Shown piece by piece: positions 20,863-33,700 of a stretch of DNA of 64,000 bases. The stretch comes from Strigamia acuminata (taxonomy: Eukaryota > Arthropoda > Chilopoda > Geophilomorpha > Linotaeniidae), in the NCBI GenBank assembly GCA_949358305.1, contig OX442314.1, forward strand, positions 24,793,060 through 24,857,059, given 5' to 3'. Below the pieces are notes generated by a model. It saw only the letters and a list, made by a program, of their open reading frames with translations, ran no database searches and was not told the origin of the DNA. How positions within the stretch are numbered: the first letter of the stretch is position 1; each line of letters begins with the position of its first letter. Made by a program: the position numbers and the translations under genes.

Positions 20863-23800
20863 ATACTTTCTGCTTGCATACTTGTGCAGACGTTGACGGA
20901 TAGTTGCAACACGTACAATCCCGGTCATGTTCACGCTAACCTAATTTAGTCATAGCCAACCGAACATGTTATATGATTGGATTGTGTATCAACATTCGTG
21001 TCATTTCATGTTTCAGCCTATCACGGATTATTTTTAAATTTAATCTCGTAAGTTACAAATCAAGTCACATACAACCTAAAACGTGTCCTCCTCGTTTTCT
21101 CTCTGCTGGTGAGCAAATTTCATGTATGAAACACATTTAAGCCTAACCCAGCCAAGAGTCAAATGGCCAAACTGTTTAAAACGATCATTCTGCGTTTTCT
21201 ACTGACCCTGAAATGGTCTCTCAACCTTAACGTCATAATTCAGAATTTTTTAAAAAAAAAAGAAAGAAAATACCTTAGTGTTATCGTTCTCCTTGTGAAA
21301 ATATTTGTGAGTTGCAGAAAATCGCTTTTCGCTAACAAATTCGTCGCTTTCTTCTTATCGCATCTACATAATCTTTAACATATTCCCCGAAGCACAGCGA
21401 TACAAGTCGGCAGAAGTTTAACTATCAATTTAAGGAAAATATTTTTGTTTAATTATAAAATATGTTTTTTTGTGCGCAAAGTAGCAAATTGTAAACATAC
21501 CTGACTGTAACCTAATATATATTGTTGATGCGAGCAGAACAACTTCTAAAAAGTTTATGGCAAAAAAAATAAACATTGCGTCGGCACCAAGCAGTTATGT
21601 AGATCACTAAAAACCCGAGAAGAAAAGAATCTTTTTGACTGCAGTGTGGACGAAATGTGGCGGCAGCCATCTTGGGAGAAATTCCCGCGCTGTATTTTAT
21701 GCATAAGGACATAAAGCTAGAATAATAAATTTATTTATTAGGCGTTTAACCTCAAGATTGTTGCGATTCTTAACTTGAAACTTACAAATTAAATAGGTTT
21801 TGCGATAATAACGGCGTAAGCGTGAGAGAAAAAAGCGAAAGTTCGTTCTTATAACAACGGTCATGACCCGCCTCGCATTTACGACTCTTTTAAGAACGAA
21901 CATGGCGCCACATGATGAGCATTTAAAGTTTTATTTTTTCTTTATGATTGTACCGTTGCGGCAGAAACCGAATTTTACAAGTTGCGTGACTGATCATAAA
22001 AAATAAATTACTCGATACATATAATTATTTTTTCTCAACCGCAAAGAAAAATAAAATAACACCAACACGGTACTAAAGCGACCTCTCACGAGCATTTACT
22101 GAAACAATAGTTTATTTTTCTGCCAGAACAAATTTTATTTATTCATTTTTATTTATTTATATTCCCCTTGACATGGTCGTGACCCCAAAAAGATAAAAAT
22201 GATTTACGTCGCTACTCACTTTAGTGACTCAAAATTATGACATTAAAATATTGCATTTTCTGATTTTCTCTGCCCAGTTTCACTGGCGAATTATAATTCA
22301 CTGGTCACTTGTCTTTGAATAGGGCCCTAGATTTCTATATAGGGGCCCATTTGATTTAACACATTTTGTTTCTTTCAACAGCACTGCTTATTTTGGTTTT
22401 ATTTTATTAATTATTTTTATTTCATGTACTATTTCATGTACTATAGTTGGGTGCACGTGGCCAAATTTTTTAGTCCAGGGCTGGACTGGGAACAAATTTA
22501 GTACCGGGAAATCTGGATACATCGGGCCACGGAACAAATTTTTACCGGGAAATTTCGACAGGTTGGGCCACCAGATATAAAAAATGTAGTAACTACAAAA
22601 CTGTTAACTATTTGTTTATGTAGGTTGAAGGTAGAACTACAATATTACTCATTTCAAAAAGCGAGGAATTTATTTTCTACAAATTTCATTTTTGGCCGCA
22701 TTCACCTGCCGGGCCAGAGTCACCCGAGTTTACAGTTGGGGCCTGTTCGGTTTTGTTAATTCATTTAATAGTTGTTTTTCTATTGTATATACATAATTTA
22801 AGACAAAATTTTAATAGCTTTTATTCATTATTCCGCGTGTGCTGCGTGAGTGACTTCTCCGTTTTTAAAATGGCAGAATCTTGGGTTTCTCTTGGCGGAG
22901 TTAGAGCATATTAAAACTTTATTTTACACAATTAAACCAACGGTATAACTAAGGCTTTGGCGTGGATTTATTTAATTCTACTAAACTGCTGCAGCCCAAG
23001 TAATCTTTTGAAGCGTTGGTCGGCAGAAATGAAATACTGGCACACTATCTTGTGATGTTAGCTACGAACAATCTCATTTAGAGAATTCAGCGTTGTAAAT
23101 GTGCTTGCTAATCTTCATGCACAACATTTGCTATAATATGGCTTTTCATTTGTGCCACCCAGTTTAATTTGAAAATGCACGCGATCGATGCAAATTGAAA
23201 AACGAGTATAAATTCAAGAACAAAGTAATAAACTTGTTCTTACACCAAAAACAAAAATGCCCGAATGTAATGCGCATTAGGCGCCACTATCACTTATTTA
23301 TAAAAGCAATTTACAGCTCCCATTTCTGCAAAACCTTCTTTTCCTTTCTTCAACTTATTAAAACGAAAAAAAAAATTAAAGAGCGAGGAATAAATATTTA
23401 ATTTTTCCCCTCAATTTAGCGTATAAATATCAGTTAGGAAGGTGGAGAGAATGTTCAAGCACGTGAAATATGTTGCTAGCCGATGTTACCAGCTCAAATT
23501 GCTAAGTGGTATGTGTCCTCCTAGATTGACCCTCGAGCACCCTCTTTAGATAAAATTGATCTTTGACCTCTTTTGGACGTGCACCACAGCAAACTCAACA
23601 ATCGATACTTAACTCCACTCGACCGTCATCTGCAACACTAGTCACTGTGGCCATCTTTTATTTACGCCGTCACGAGTAAATAAATAAACTCGTGATTGAT
23701 GGTTTGTCAAATTGCTAGTTAATGTTAAGCAGCAAATGTCAGATTTTAATGGTCGGAAGCATTTTTCATGATAGCGTTGACGTTTTCATACCGATAAAGT

Positions 23801-24750
23801 CGCGCTTTTGGTGTTCATTGGAACTGTGTTGGGACGAGGACGTGAGAAAGTATTTTAAAATTACAATTTTCCGTGTAAAAAGGACTATTTTTATGCTTTG
23901 AAATGTATATTTGCAGTTTCTTAGTCTAAAATACTGTTTTTTGGTCTTAAAAGAGTATTTTTGGTCTGAAAATGCAGTTTTCGATCTCAAAATGCAGTTT
24001 TCGATCTTAAAATGCAGTTTTTCAGTCTGAAAATGCAGATTCCGATCTTAAAATGCAGTTTTTCAGTCTGAAAATGTAGTTTTCGATCTTAAAATGCAGC
24101 TTTCCAGTCTGAAAATGCAGTTTTTTAGTCTGAAAATGCAGTTTTTCAGTCTTAAAATGCAGTTTTTCAGTCTTAAAATGCAGTTTTCGATCTTAAAATG
24201 CAGTTTTTCAGTTTGAAAATGCAGTTTTTCGGTCTAAAAATGCAGTTTTCCAGTTGAAAAGTTCAATTTTGAATCTAAATCCATCGTCACACCTCCACGG
24301 TAACAGATTCTAGTTAAAGCCGCAATCCAATAAATCCGCATAATTTATTAACTTCCCCAGGTAGCGCTCATCCCATATAGATGTTCATTTAAAATCCAAT
24401 ACTGACATCCAGCGACTATCCATATATTTAACTCCAAATTAGGTCACTTAAAGGACAACCAGAAAATATCGTATAATGTCAACACCCATCATGTCACTTC
24501 ATCCCCCACCACTACCACCACCACCAACACACCAAAAATAATAAAACAACGATGAATTATTCCTTCACTCATATAATTTTCGTGTTTTACATCTTTCGTT
24601 AAACATAATTTCTACCAATCTTTTGTTTTCATTCACCATTTTATTTCACTAAACATCTAATATTTTAAAAAATAAAAGTATACGAGTTCATGAAAAACAA
24701 CCAATCAAAAAAAATAATATATTTTTTTTCTGATGCACTTTTTATGGCAA
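20863..24750. other. Gene-poor region downstream of the SLC6 gene
   Basis: No coding exon is recognised. An end resembling hAT MITEs (CAGGGCTGGACTGGGA) lies at 22475 without a clear partner. A minisatellite occupies 23930-24260. The remainder is AT-rich with short frames only; the frames at 21163-21903 have no recognisable domain. Confidence 0.4.
23930..24260. repeat. Minisatellite, about 24-25 bp unit, about 13 copies
   Basis: Units alternate between CTGAAAATGCAGTTTTTCAGT and CTTAAAATGCAGTTTTCGAT. Every copy has the AAAATGCAGTTTT core, with small length and base differences between copies. Confidence 0.85.
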
Positions 24751-24781
24751 CATTCTTCCAAACAACACGGCACTGTTTGCA

Positions 24782-27700
24782 TTACGCCGGCTCAGGCTTC
24801 GCTATGTTGTAGTAGCACAAACATTTCCTATTGTCGTAACCTCTGGTCGCGTTTTCCCAACGTTTTTTATCAGAAGAATCTCGCGGACCCCATTCCGATT
24901 CCGACTGCATCGAGTTTCTAAATTTCTAATAACAAAAAAATTTTTTTTTATAAAAATTAATTAATTAATTAATTAAAGTCAATTTTGGCGCTTACTTCAA
25001 GTAGATTATTGCCTGGTTGTTTCCATACTGTGACAATGGCCCAAATAGGGATCTGACCGAGCGCGATGGCGGCTAAAGACCAACCGATCGCTTCGGCCCA
25101 ACCTGGGTACACATAACCTGCGAGTTCAAGAGGTTCGAAAGATACCAAAGAGTATATGAGGATGACCTGGAATAGAAAAAAGAAGGTAAAATTGATGATT
25201 TTCGGTGCGATTGCTTTGAATTTGTTAAATCGAAACCTACTGTGAGGATTATTGGGCAAAATACTGCCCACGTGACTTTCCAATAGGTTCCTATTTTGAA
25301 TCCCAGCATGAAGGAGATGTCTGCGGCGAATTTTTGCATTCCTGAATCGGAAAATTCCAAACGTTACATACTGTTAGTCTAATAGATTTCATTCATATTG
25401 ATTGATGGAGGGAATTTTTTGTATGAAAGGGAAATATCTCCCATTTGACAGTGAATTTCAATTCCAGTGTGGGGATGAGATGTCGGATATCCATAGCCAA
25501 TTTGCATTGGATTTTTTTTGCATAAATCATGAATGTCTGGTTTAAATGGATAAAAAAAAATCTAATGCAAATTTTGATTAATTTTTTTTTTTTTTTTTTT
25601 TTTAATATTATATTTTATGTATTTTTTGTGAGCAACTAATTTTTTTCTATGAAATTTAGATTTTGTGTGATGTCGGTTGATATGGTTTTGCCAATCTCCG
25701 GTTTTTTGATTGAGATAGTGATCGTCAGAAATGAAAATAAAATTCATACATCAGTCAAAGCCAGAGTCGGCGGGGAGATTACAAAGTCCTTCTAAAGCGC
25801 TCACACAAATACATCAATATAATAAGGTCGTTTTACAAATTTTATGCAAAATAAAATACTTTAGATGTAGAAAAATGAATTTTTACGGAATAAAACGTGT
25901 TATGTGCAAAAATTGGACCTTTTTAAACAAAAAGGTGCAAAAATTGGACCTTTTTAAACAAAAACGTGCAAAAATTGGACTATTTTAGACAAAAAAGTGC
26001 AAAAATTGGACATTTTTAGACAAAAAGGTGCAAATTTTTAGACTAAAAAGTGCAAATTTTTAGACAAAAAAGTGCAAAAACTGCACATTTCTAAACAAAA
26101 AAGTGCAAAAACTGCATATTTTTACACAAAAAATAGCAAAAACTGCACATTTTTAAACAAAAAAGTGCAAAAACTGCACATTTTTAAACAAAAAAGTGCA
26201 AAAACTGCACATTTTTAAACAAAAGTGTGCAAAAACTGCACATTTCTAGACAAAAAAATGCAAAATCTGCAAATTTTTAGACAAAAAAGTGCAAAAACTG
26301 CCAATTTTTAGACAAAAAAAGTGCAAAAACTGCCAATTTTTAGCCAAAAAAATGCAAAAACTGCAAATTTTTAGACAAAAATGTGCAAAACTGCACATTT
26401 CTAGACAAAAAAGGACAAAAACCGCAAATTTTTAGACAAAAAAGTGCAAAAACTGCAAATTTTTAGACAAAAAAGTGCAAAAACTGCACATTTCTAGACA
26501 GAAAGTGCAAAAACTGCACATTTCTAGACAAAAAAGTGCAAAAACTGCACATTTCTAGACAAAAAATTACAAAAACTGGAAATTTTTACATTAAAAAAGT
26601 GCAAAATCTAAACCACCATCAATTCAACGTCCCCCAAATCGCTCCCTCCCAACCCCAACCAAAACCATCGACGCTAACCGTATATCCACATGAGTCCCAC
26701 CGCTTCGCCTATGGCAAACACAAAAGAACTAAACCCAGCACCTAAGTTGTCAATCAGCTTGAGCACATATTGACCACCCTAAACAAAATAAACCAAAAAA
26801 AAAAACATCATTAGCACAAAATTTCACATCCCCAAAAACCCAAACTCCCAAACCCCACTTACACTAGTCACGTACGTCAACCCCATACAGTAGGCCACGA
26901 TGCACAACAATATGAGAAGTTTGACTCGAGAAACACGTGGCAACTGGTCCTGCAGAACTGTCATAACGCAGCAAATATCCGCGATCTAATGAGAAATGAT
27001 TAGACAGCTTGATCAAACATTGCCAACATTGCAAACCCGACAAGAAAATCAATACCGTTGTGCCCAAAGCCAGAGTAACCATCATAAGAAAGAACATGAC
27101 TGCCCATAATTGAGGCACTACATCGATCCGCGATAATGCCTCTGGATAAGCAACAAACGCCAAACTTGTTTCTGTGTTGTGAATAACAAAATCAACATTA
27201 AACTCGCGTGGCAAAATGAATTAGGCAGCGCGTCAACTTTACCGGTTTTAATCACTTTATCTATGGGAACTTTTAGCTCGTAAGCTAAAGCTCCAATTAC
27301 CGAGAAAATAGTGACGCCGGCTAGCATGCTCGTGAATGTGTCTAGAACGCTGATGATTACCGCGTCCCTGCAATTGTGGCGAATAAAAAATTAGTATTAC
27401 AATGTGGGTTTGTCGGGCGGATTTGTTTACCGGTAGATTTTGTGGTCGAAACGGTTGTAGCTCGAGTAAACGATCAAAACTCCGTAACCAACGGTTAGGG
27501 AAAAGAACATCTGTTCACAAGCCTTATACCAAACCTTGAATAAATGTTAGAATTTTTTTTTATATTTGGTTTTTAAGTTTCGGGTTTGGAGAATGATGGA
27601 ATGTACAATAGGAGCGTTCCAATTGGTTAAGATAGATCCGCTTAAATGATTTAAGTTGATTTAAGTTGATAACCTCGTTTTCACTTCGGGAAATAACGTT

Positions 27701-30700
27701 TTTACGTTTTTCGTTTTGCTCAACTTTGAGCAAAGGGTTACAGTAGAGCCTCGATTATCCGTACTAATTGGGGACGTGGGTGTTCATAAGACCGAATTGT
27801 TCAGATAATCGAACGTTATGTTTATACACATACTGTACTGCATATGTAAATAATCATTAAAATATAGTTAAAAAGCATAAAAACCAATTAAAACCGACCA
27901 AAAATGGATAAAAACCGTCAAAAAACATTAAAAACTGATTAAAAATAGATGAAAATCGACAAGAAACATTAAAAATCGAGTAAAAAACCGATAAAAATCG
28001 TCAAGAAACATTAAAAATCGATTAAAAAACCGATAAAAATTGTCAAGAAACATTAAAAATCGATTAAAAACCGATAAAAATCGTCAAGAAACATTAAAAT
28101 CGATTAAAAAACCGATAAACATAATCAGTAAAACATCGATAAAAAAATCGCTTACCGCTGTTCAGGTAACTGATTGTTCATAACCAGTGTTCCAATAATC
28201 GAGGCTCTACTGTATATAACTTATTTTCCTTTTTATTATTATTTATTTTTCCCAATGAAACGTTCACGATCAAAGTCAAAGACCTAATTGACTGCCAATT
28301 ATTAAATACAATATCAAAACAACTTTTCTGCACATGCGTGCTTGGACAATCGTTCGAATCTCAGTTACGCCCAAGCATTTCGCTTATTTTTATTCATTTG
28401 CTTAACCAATTTAAACGCCCATATTGATTTTTAAATGAAATTGAAGGCAGGAAAGACAGATTTATGCATTTTGTTAAAAATATCCAATAAAAAATTTATT
28501 TTTGAGTAAAAATAATGAAAATTTATGGTGAGAAATTAGTGATTTGTTTAGTGAAATTTTTTACAATATTGCAATGACACAAAAAAAGATGCTAAAATGT
28601 ACAGTGAAATCCTTCAAAACATTCCGTTGTTGTGATTATCATTTTTCTGTGATATTTCGCAATATCATCGTTTTGTCGCCCATGGGCGTCAAGCAAAAAC
28701 ACTCAGTGGTTATCTTTAGAAACTTTCTCAAATTCTATCACATTTTTTAATTAAATTTTTGCTATTGTCACTCATGACGCTTGATGGAGTTCACTGTACA
28801 AACAAGATCATTGTGCTGGACGAAAAATATTTATAACATCATAAGAAATGACTTTGAAGTTTGAATCGGTAAAACATTCATACATTGGCCATTCTAGGGT
28901 TTCAAAATGGCAAAACAGCACTCGTTTTTGTAGCAAAATTTTGGGAAATTTTGCTGCATACACTAGTACTCTAGTAGCATTGAATTGATACGTACGGTGT
29001 GCGAGTGAGATGTTTGGCAAATGTCAAAAACTCAATATTGTTGAGCTAACCGAATATTGCAAGCAAAGTAAATAAATGTATAGACAAACACAAACAGTAA
29101 AAGCATTCATAAAGTCATGTGTAACTTGCAGTTAAACATGTTTTGTTGTTTAAATGTAGTGCGCAAAGCCCACTGCGCCTGAAAACAGACTAATCTACCG
29201 CCATTTTTGACGGTTATAGTCATTTTAGCGACGCTCATTTTAGCGATTTTTACCAAAAAGTCCCATTTTAGCGAACATGTCATTTTAGCGACACAAAAAC
29301 CTAGGTTTTAGCGACAAGCCGGCTCAAAAAAGTGATTTTCATCAAAAAACCAGTAAGGTTAGATTCGCGGGGGGTCAAGGGGGGGCTCAGCCCCCCCTTG
29401 TTAGCCCTTCTTAGGAATTAAACCTAGGTTTTTGTGTCGCTAAAATGACATGTTCGCTAAAATGACATGTTCGCTAAAATGAAATCGCTAAAATGAAATC
29501 GCTAAAATGATGTACATACATTTTTGAAGTTAGATCGAGACAAGCAGTTTAAACATGTTATTTAAAATGCTCTTTAGTGTTTAGTCTAAATTACTTTATG
29601 AATGTGCCTAGTATAATTAAATTAAACAGATTTAATTTTAAAAAAAGTGTGTTTATTTAATTTATGAATATTTATTCACATCAATGCCACCTATTGAGCA
29701 AATGTGAACTATGCCAAGAGTGAGATTTTATTATCGCATTGCAATGAAGCGTCAACTGACTGTATTAACCACCCGGAAGTCACGTTGGTATACTCTTGTT
29801 TAACTCAAAAAGGCCTCCAAATCCCGTTGGTTGAGCCATTTTACTGGTGTAGCAATTCAAAAAAATAGACCCAAACCCCAAAATTGCATGACAATGTACA
29901 GACATTGTAATCGATTGCCTGGGTAACAGCCAAAATTTCAATATTATATGCAACCAATAAACTGAACAAACATGAGTTTTACATTTATATGTGCATAAAA
30001 CTATATTTCATAAATGGAAATAACATTTTTTAATAAGAAAAATCAAAATTATATTAAATTAAATGGTCATAACAATCACAAAAATAAATAAAAATCAAAA
30101 CTACTTCTCCTAGTGGTAGTATACAGTCTGGAGTTAGTAGTAATGAGGCTCAACCAATGGGATTTGTGGGCCTTTTTGCGTTCAACAAGAGTATAGTAAT
30201 AAAATTATCCACTGTTCAATTAACACTAGCAGTACCAACCTAAAAAAATCCCCTATACACACCCAACCCAGGTCAGTTTTTACTCGAAAGCCAAAAAACT
30301 TTTTCAAAAAAGGTGTGAAAATGATTATATTCTTTGACTATTGCATGTTTATGAAGAAATTTAACCAATTCGGTGTTTACCGAAAAAATATTACAATAAT
30401 AATTGAGATTAGATTCAAAGAAAATTTGTAAAAGTTTTTTTTTTTTTTTTTTTTTAGTTTCTGAATTCATTATTTTTTATTATTATTTGTTATGATGTTT
30501 AATAAAAATGCAAAAAAATTTAGAAAAAAAATCCTGGTAGTTTTTTAAATAAACAAATAAAAACCCTTTTCGAGGTCCAAAATTGACTCTAGGTTGGGGA
30601 CGGGGAGGGTTAATGCAGATATTTGTGGAATTTATGTTGTTTTAATGCAATTTAATGCAACGAATTGCTGTGTTCATTAAACTTTTTTCCCCAGCCATTT

Positions 30701-33700
30701 CAGGAATTTATTTACATGAAAATAGCCACTAGAGAATTTCAATTCCTTCGAGATATTAAAGATAAAGATCTAGATCTTTCAAATTTAAAATGTAACAACA
30801 ATGCACACTTTCTTCGTGATAAGCTTAATACTAGCTGCATTCAATAAGTCTAAAACGACTCGTTTCTGTCGTTTCGTGCGACGCCATTCCCATTGAATAA
30901 CATGGTAATGACGTCACACTAATCAACACGAAACGACAGAAACGAGTCGTTTTAGACTTTTTGAATGCAGCTACTGTAATAACATTAAATTTGAATAAGA
31001 TTTGGTGATATTCTATTTAAAAATGGATTTCTTGTGTTTTAACGACGTCCCATGAATTTTAAAAATTTAATTCGGTTTAAAGATTTGCTGCAATGTTAAG
31101 ATTAGGCTCGAATTCTTAAAATTTACAGGATTTTCCATCAATTTTGCATTCTAAGGATGCTGCAGCAACAATTGTTCTAATATTTCTTTAAAACTTTTTT
31201 CTACAATTTTTCTAATCCTTCGGATATTGCTACATTTTTAAAATTCAAAGATTTCAAGCATTTTGAGCACCGTCAAAAACAGTGAGAATCTCACAGTTTT
31301 CATAAAATCACATGGTTTTACCAATGTCAAATCTCTGAAAAATTAAGACACTTTCAGCTTCCATTATGGGCTACCCCTCACTCCATGCATCAATTTAAAA
31401 TATCATATATGTAACACCCCAGAGCCGGATTAAGTCTTGGAGAGAAATGGGGGACACTTACGACAGGGGTGCTCATGAATATTCAGAAATAAAATCTTCA
31501 CACCATCTTCAAGCAAAAAAAATTGCTTTTATAGGCAAAAAAAAGCATTTTTATGGGAAATAAATTCATTTTCAGCTGAAAAAAAGTGCATTTTCACGCA
31601 AAGTAATGCATTTTCCCATTTAATAAAAATAATGCATTTTCAGGTGGAAAAAAATGCATTTTTATACAGAATAAATTCATTTTGAACTAAAAAAAAATTG
31701 CAGTTTCACATAAAATAATGCATTTTTCCCATTTAATAATACAACAAAATGCATTTTTAAGTAGAAAAAAAGCATTTCAACCAAAAAAAGGTATTTTCAG
31801 ACAAAAACATACATTTTCTTTATTTCCCCAATAGACCCCCGCCCTTTAATCCAGCTCTTAACAACCCAGTCTGATGTCCCCAAGTGAGAAATGTATTCGC
31901 AAAACATATAAATATTTTTTTTTATATTTACACTGAAATTAACAATCAATCTAAACGTCAACCAAACTGCAATGTATAATTACCATGATATCCAATAATT
32001 TTTCCCAACGAGGAGTTATGAAGTAGAGAATTCCGTCGACGGCCCCGTCCAGTCGAACGCCAACCACGAAGAGTGTTATGAGAACGACGTAAGGAAAGAG
32101 GGCAGTGAAGTACGCTGTCTGAACGGTCCAAAAATACATACAATCAACGATTGATTTTTGAGTTGATATAGCGAAATACGTTTACTCGGATCTCCGTGTT
32201 CCCGCCACACACTCATTTCACTAATGCATGTAGGGACACAGAAGAGCCTGCAAATTAACCTCGTCTAAGAAACAGCAACATAAACGAAAATAAAGTTGCG
32301 TGCTAGACTTTATTTAATGGGATATATTTTTTTTTCTTCCTTTTTTAAAAGCGTAAAAACAAAAGTGAAAAATAAAAAAGCATTTCGTTCTTTTTTTTTT
32401 ATGAAGAATTGTAAAGTTTGTTCACTGTAAATGCTGTAATAGAACCTAGATATCCGCGTTTTTGATCAATATATTAATTGAATTTACCGTATTTTATCGA
32501 TTAAGAGCCGCGGCTCTTATTCAAAACTGCCATTTTTGTCAGCAATTACAATTTTGGTTTTTCGTTTCTTACATTTGTTTAATGTAACAAACGAAGTCTG
32601 AACGTCACGAACGAAACGTACGTTCATCTTACTCGAGGTTAAATATGGAAACAATACCGTACTTTTGCGCAAAAATACGGTATTATTGGTGTCTCAGTCG
32701 CAGCTACTATTCGAGGGCGGCTACAATTCGAGGGCGACTCTTAATCGGTAAAATACGGTATTTTATTTGTTCAGTTTAGATATTGAATTTAATCGTTTTG
32801 TTTCAGAGAAGGACAAAATTTAGAATCCAAATCCATTATCACTCCGATGATCCTCTCCAGATCTGCATTATACGAAGAATACCGCATTGAATGGGTATCC
32901 CACGTTCTATTAAGCATTTACGGTAACTGCACATTCACACAACAATTTGAACTTTTCAGTTAGACTTTTTTGTTTTATAAATCTTCAAGGCAGCAGAAAC
33001 ATACCTTGCCACTACTCTTTACTCCTTTGATAGCCGATAAGAACAACACAATCCAGCATAGGAGCAAACACAGAGCCAACCGCCAGTCCACAGAGCCCAT
33101 GTTGTCCAAGCCGTCAGACATTTTAAGGACGTAATTCCTGTTATAAAAAAAAGTAATTAATGATAATATACGATGAGCTGACATGCAAAAATGCAGTGAA
33201 TACGTCCATTTATTCATTTAAACGCGTTAAAACCATTTAAACGTATGTAAACCGCGTGTTTAACATGTAAAACAAATATTAAAATGTAAATTTTAGAATA
33301 AAATGATATAGCAATTCCAAATTCCAAACAAAATTATTTATTTTACAGCTGTTTGATGTTCCTTCACCATCAAATTGCAATTATATTACAGTCAAGATGA
33401 CTGGATTAACAGCTGCCAATTTATGCAATGCACAGCTGGTAGCACGACCATTTTACTACGGTCAAACCATTACATTTTAGCAGTTACTTTGAAAACCATG
33501 TTAACACGCTTTAAAACACACGCATCCAAAAATCAGAGCACAGCAAACATCCAATTTATTCAATAAGATTAAACATTATAACTAGACATTTTCCCCATTA
33601 AATTCTTCCTTAACTCCTTTGTTTTGGTTCCATACAAAACATAAGCATCTACAATCTACAATCTGTACTTGGTAGCTTGTTGCTAAATTCAAACACTAAA

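Noticed and set aside
24733-24921. 62-codon plus-strand frame
   Set aside because: Antisense of the last SLC6 exon, whose minus-strand reading ends with the family WGP tail.
28335-28385. GTTCGAATCTC resembling a tRNA B box
   Set aside because: No A box at the right distance and no cloverleaf arms; a short palindrome only.
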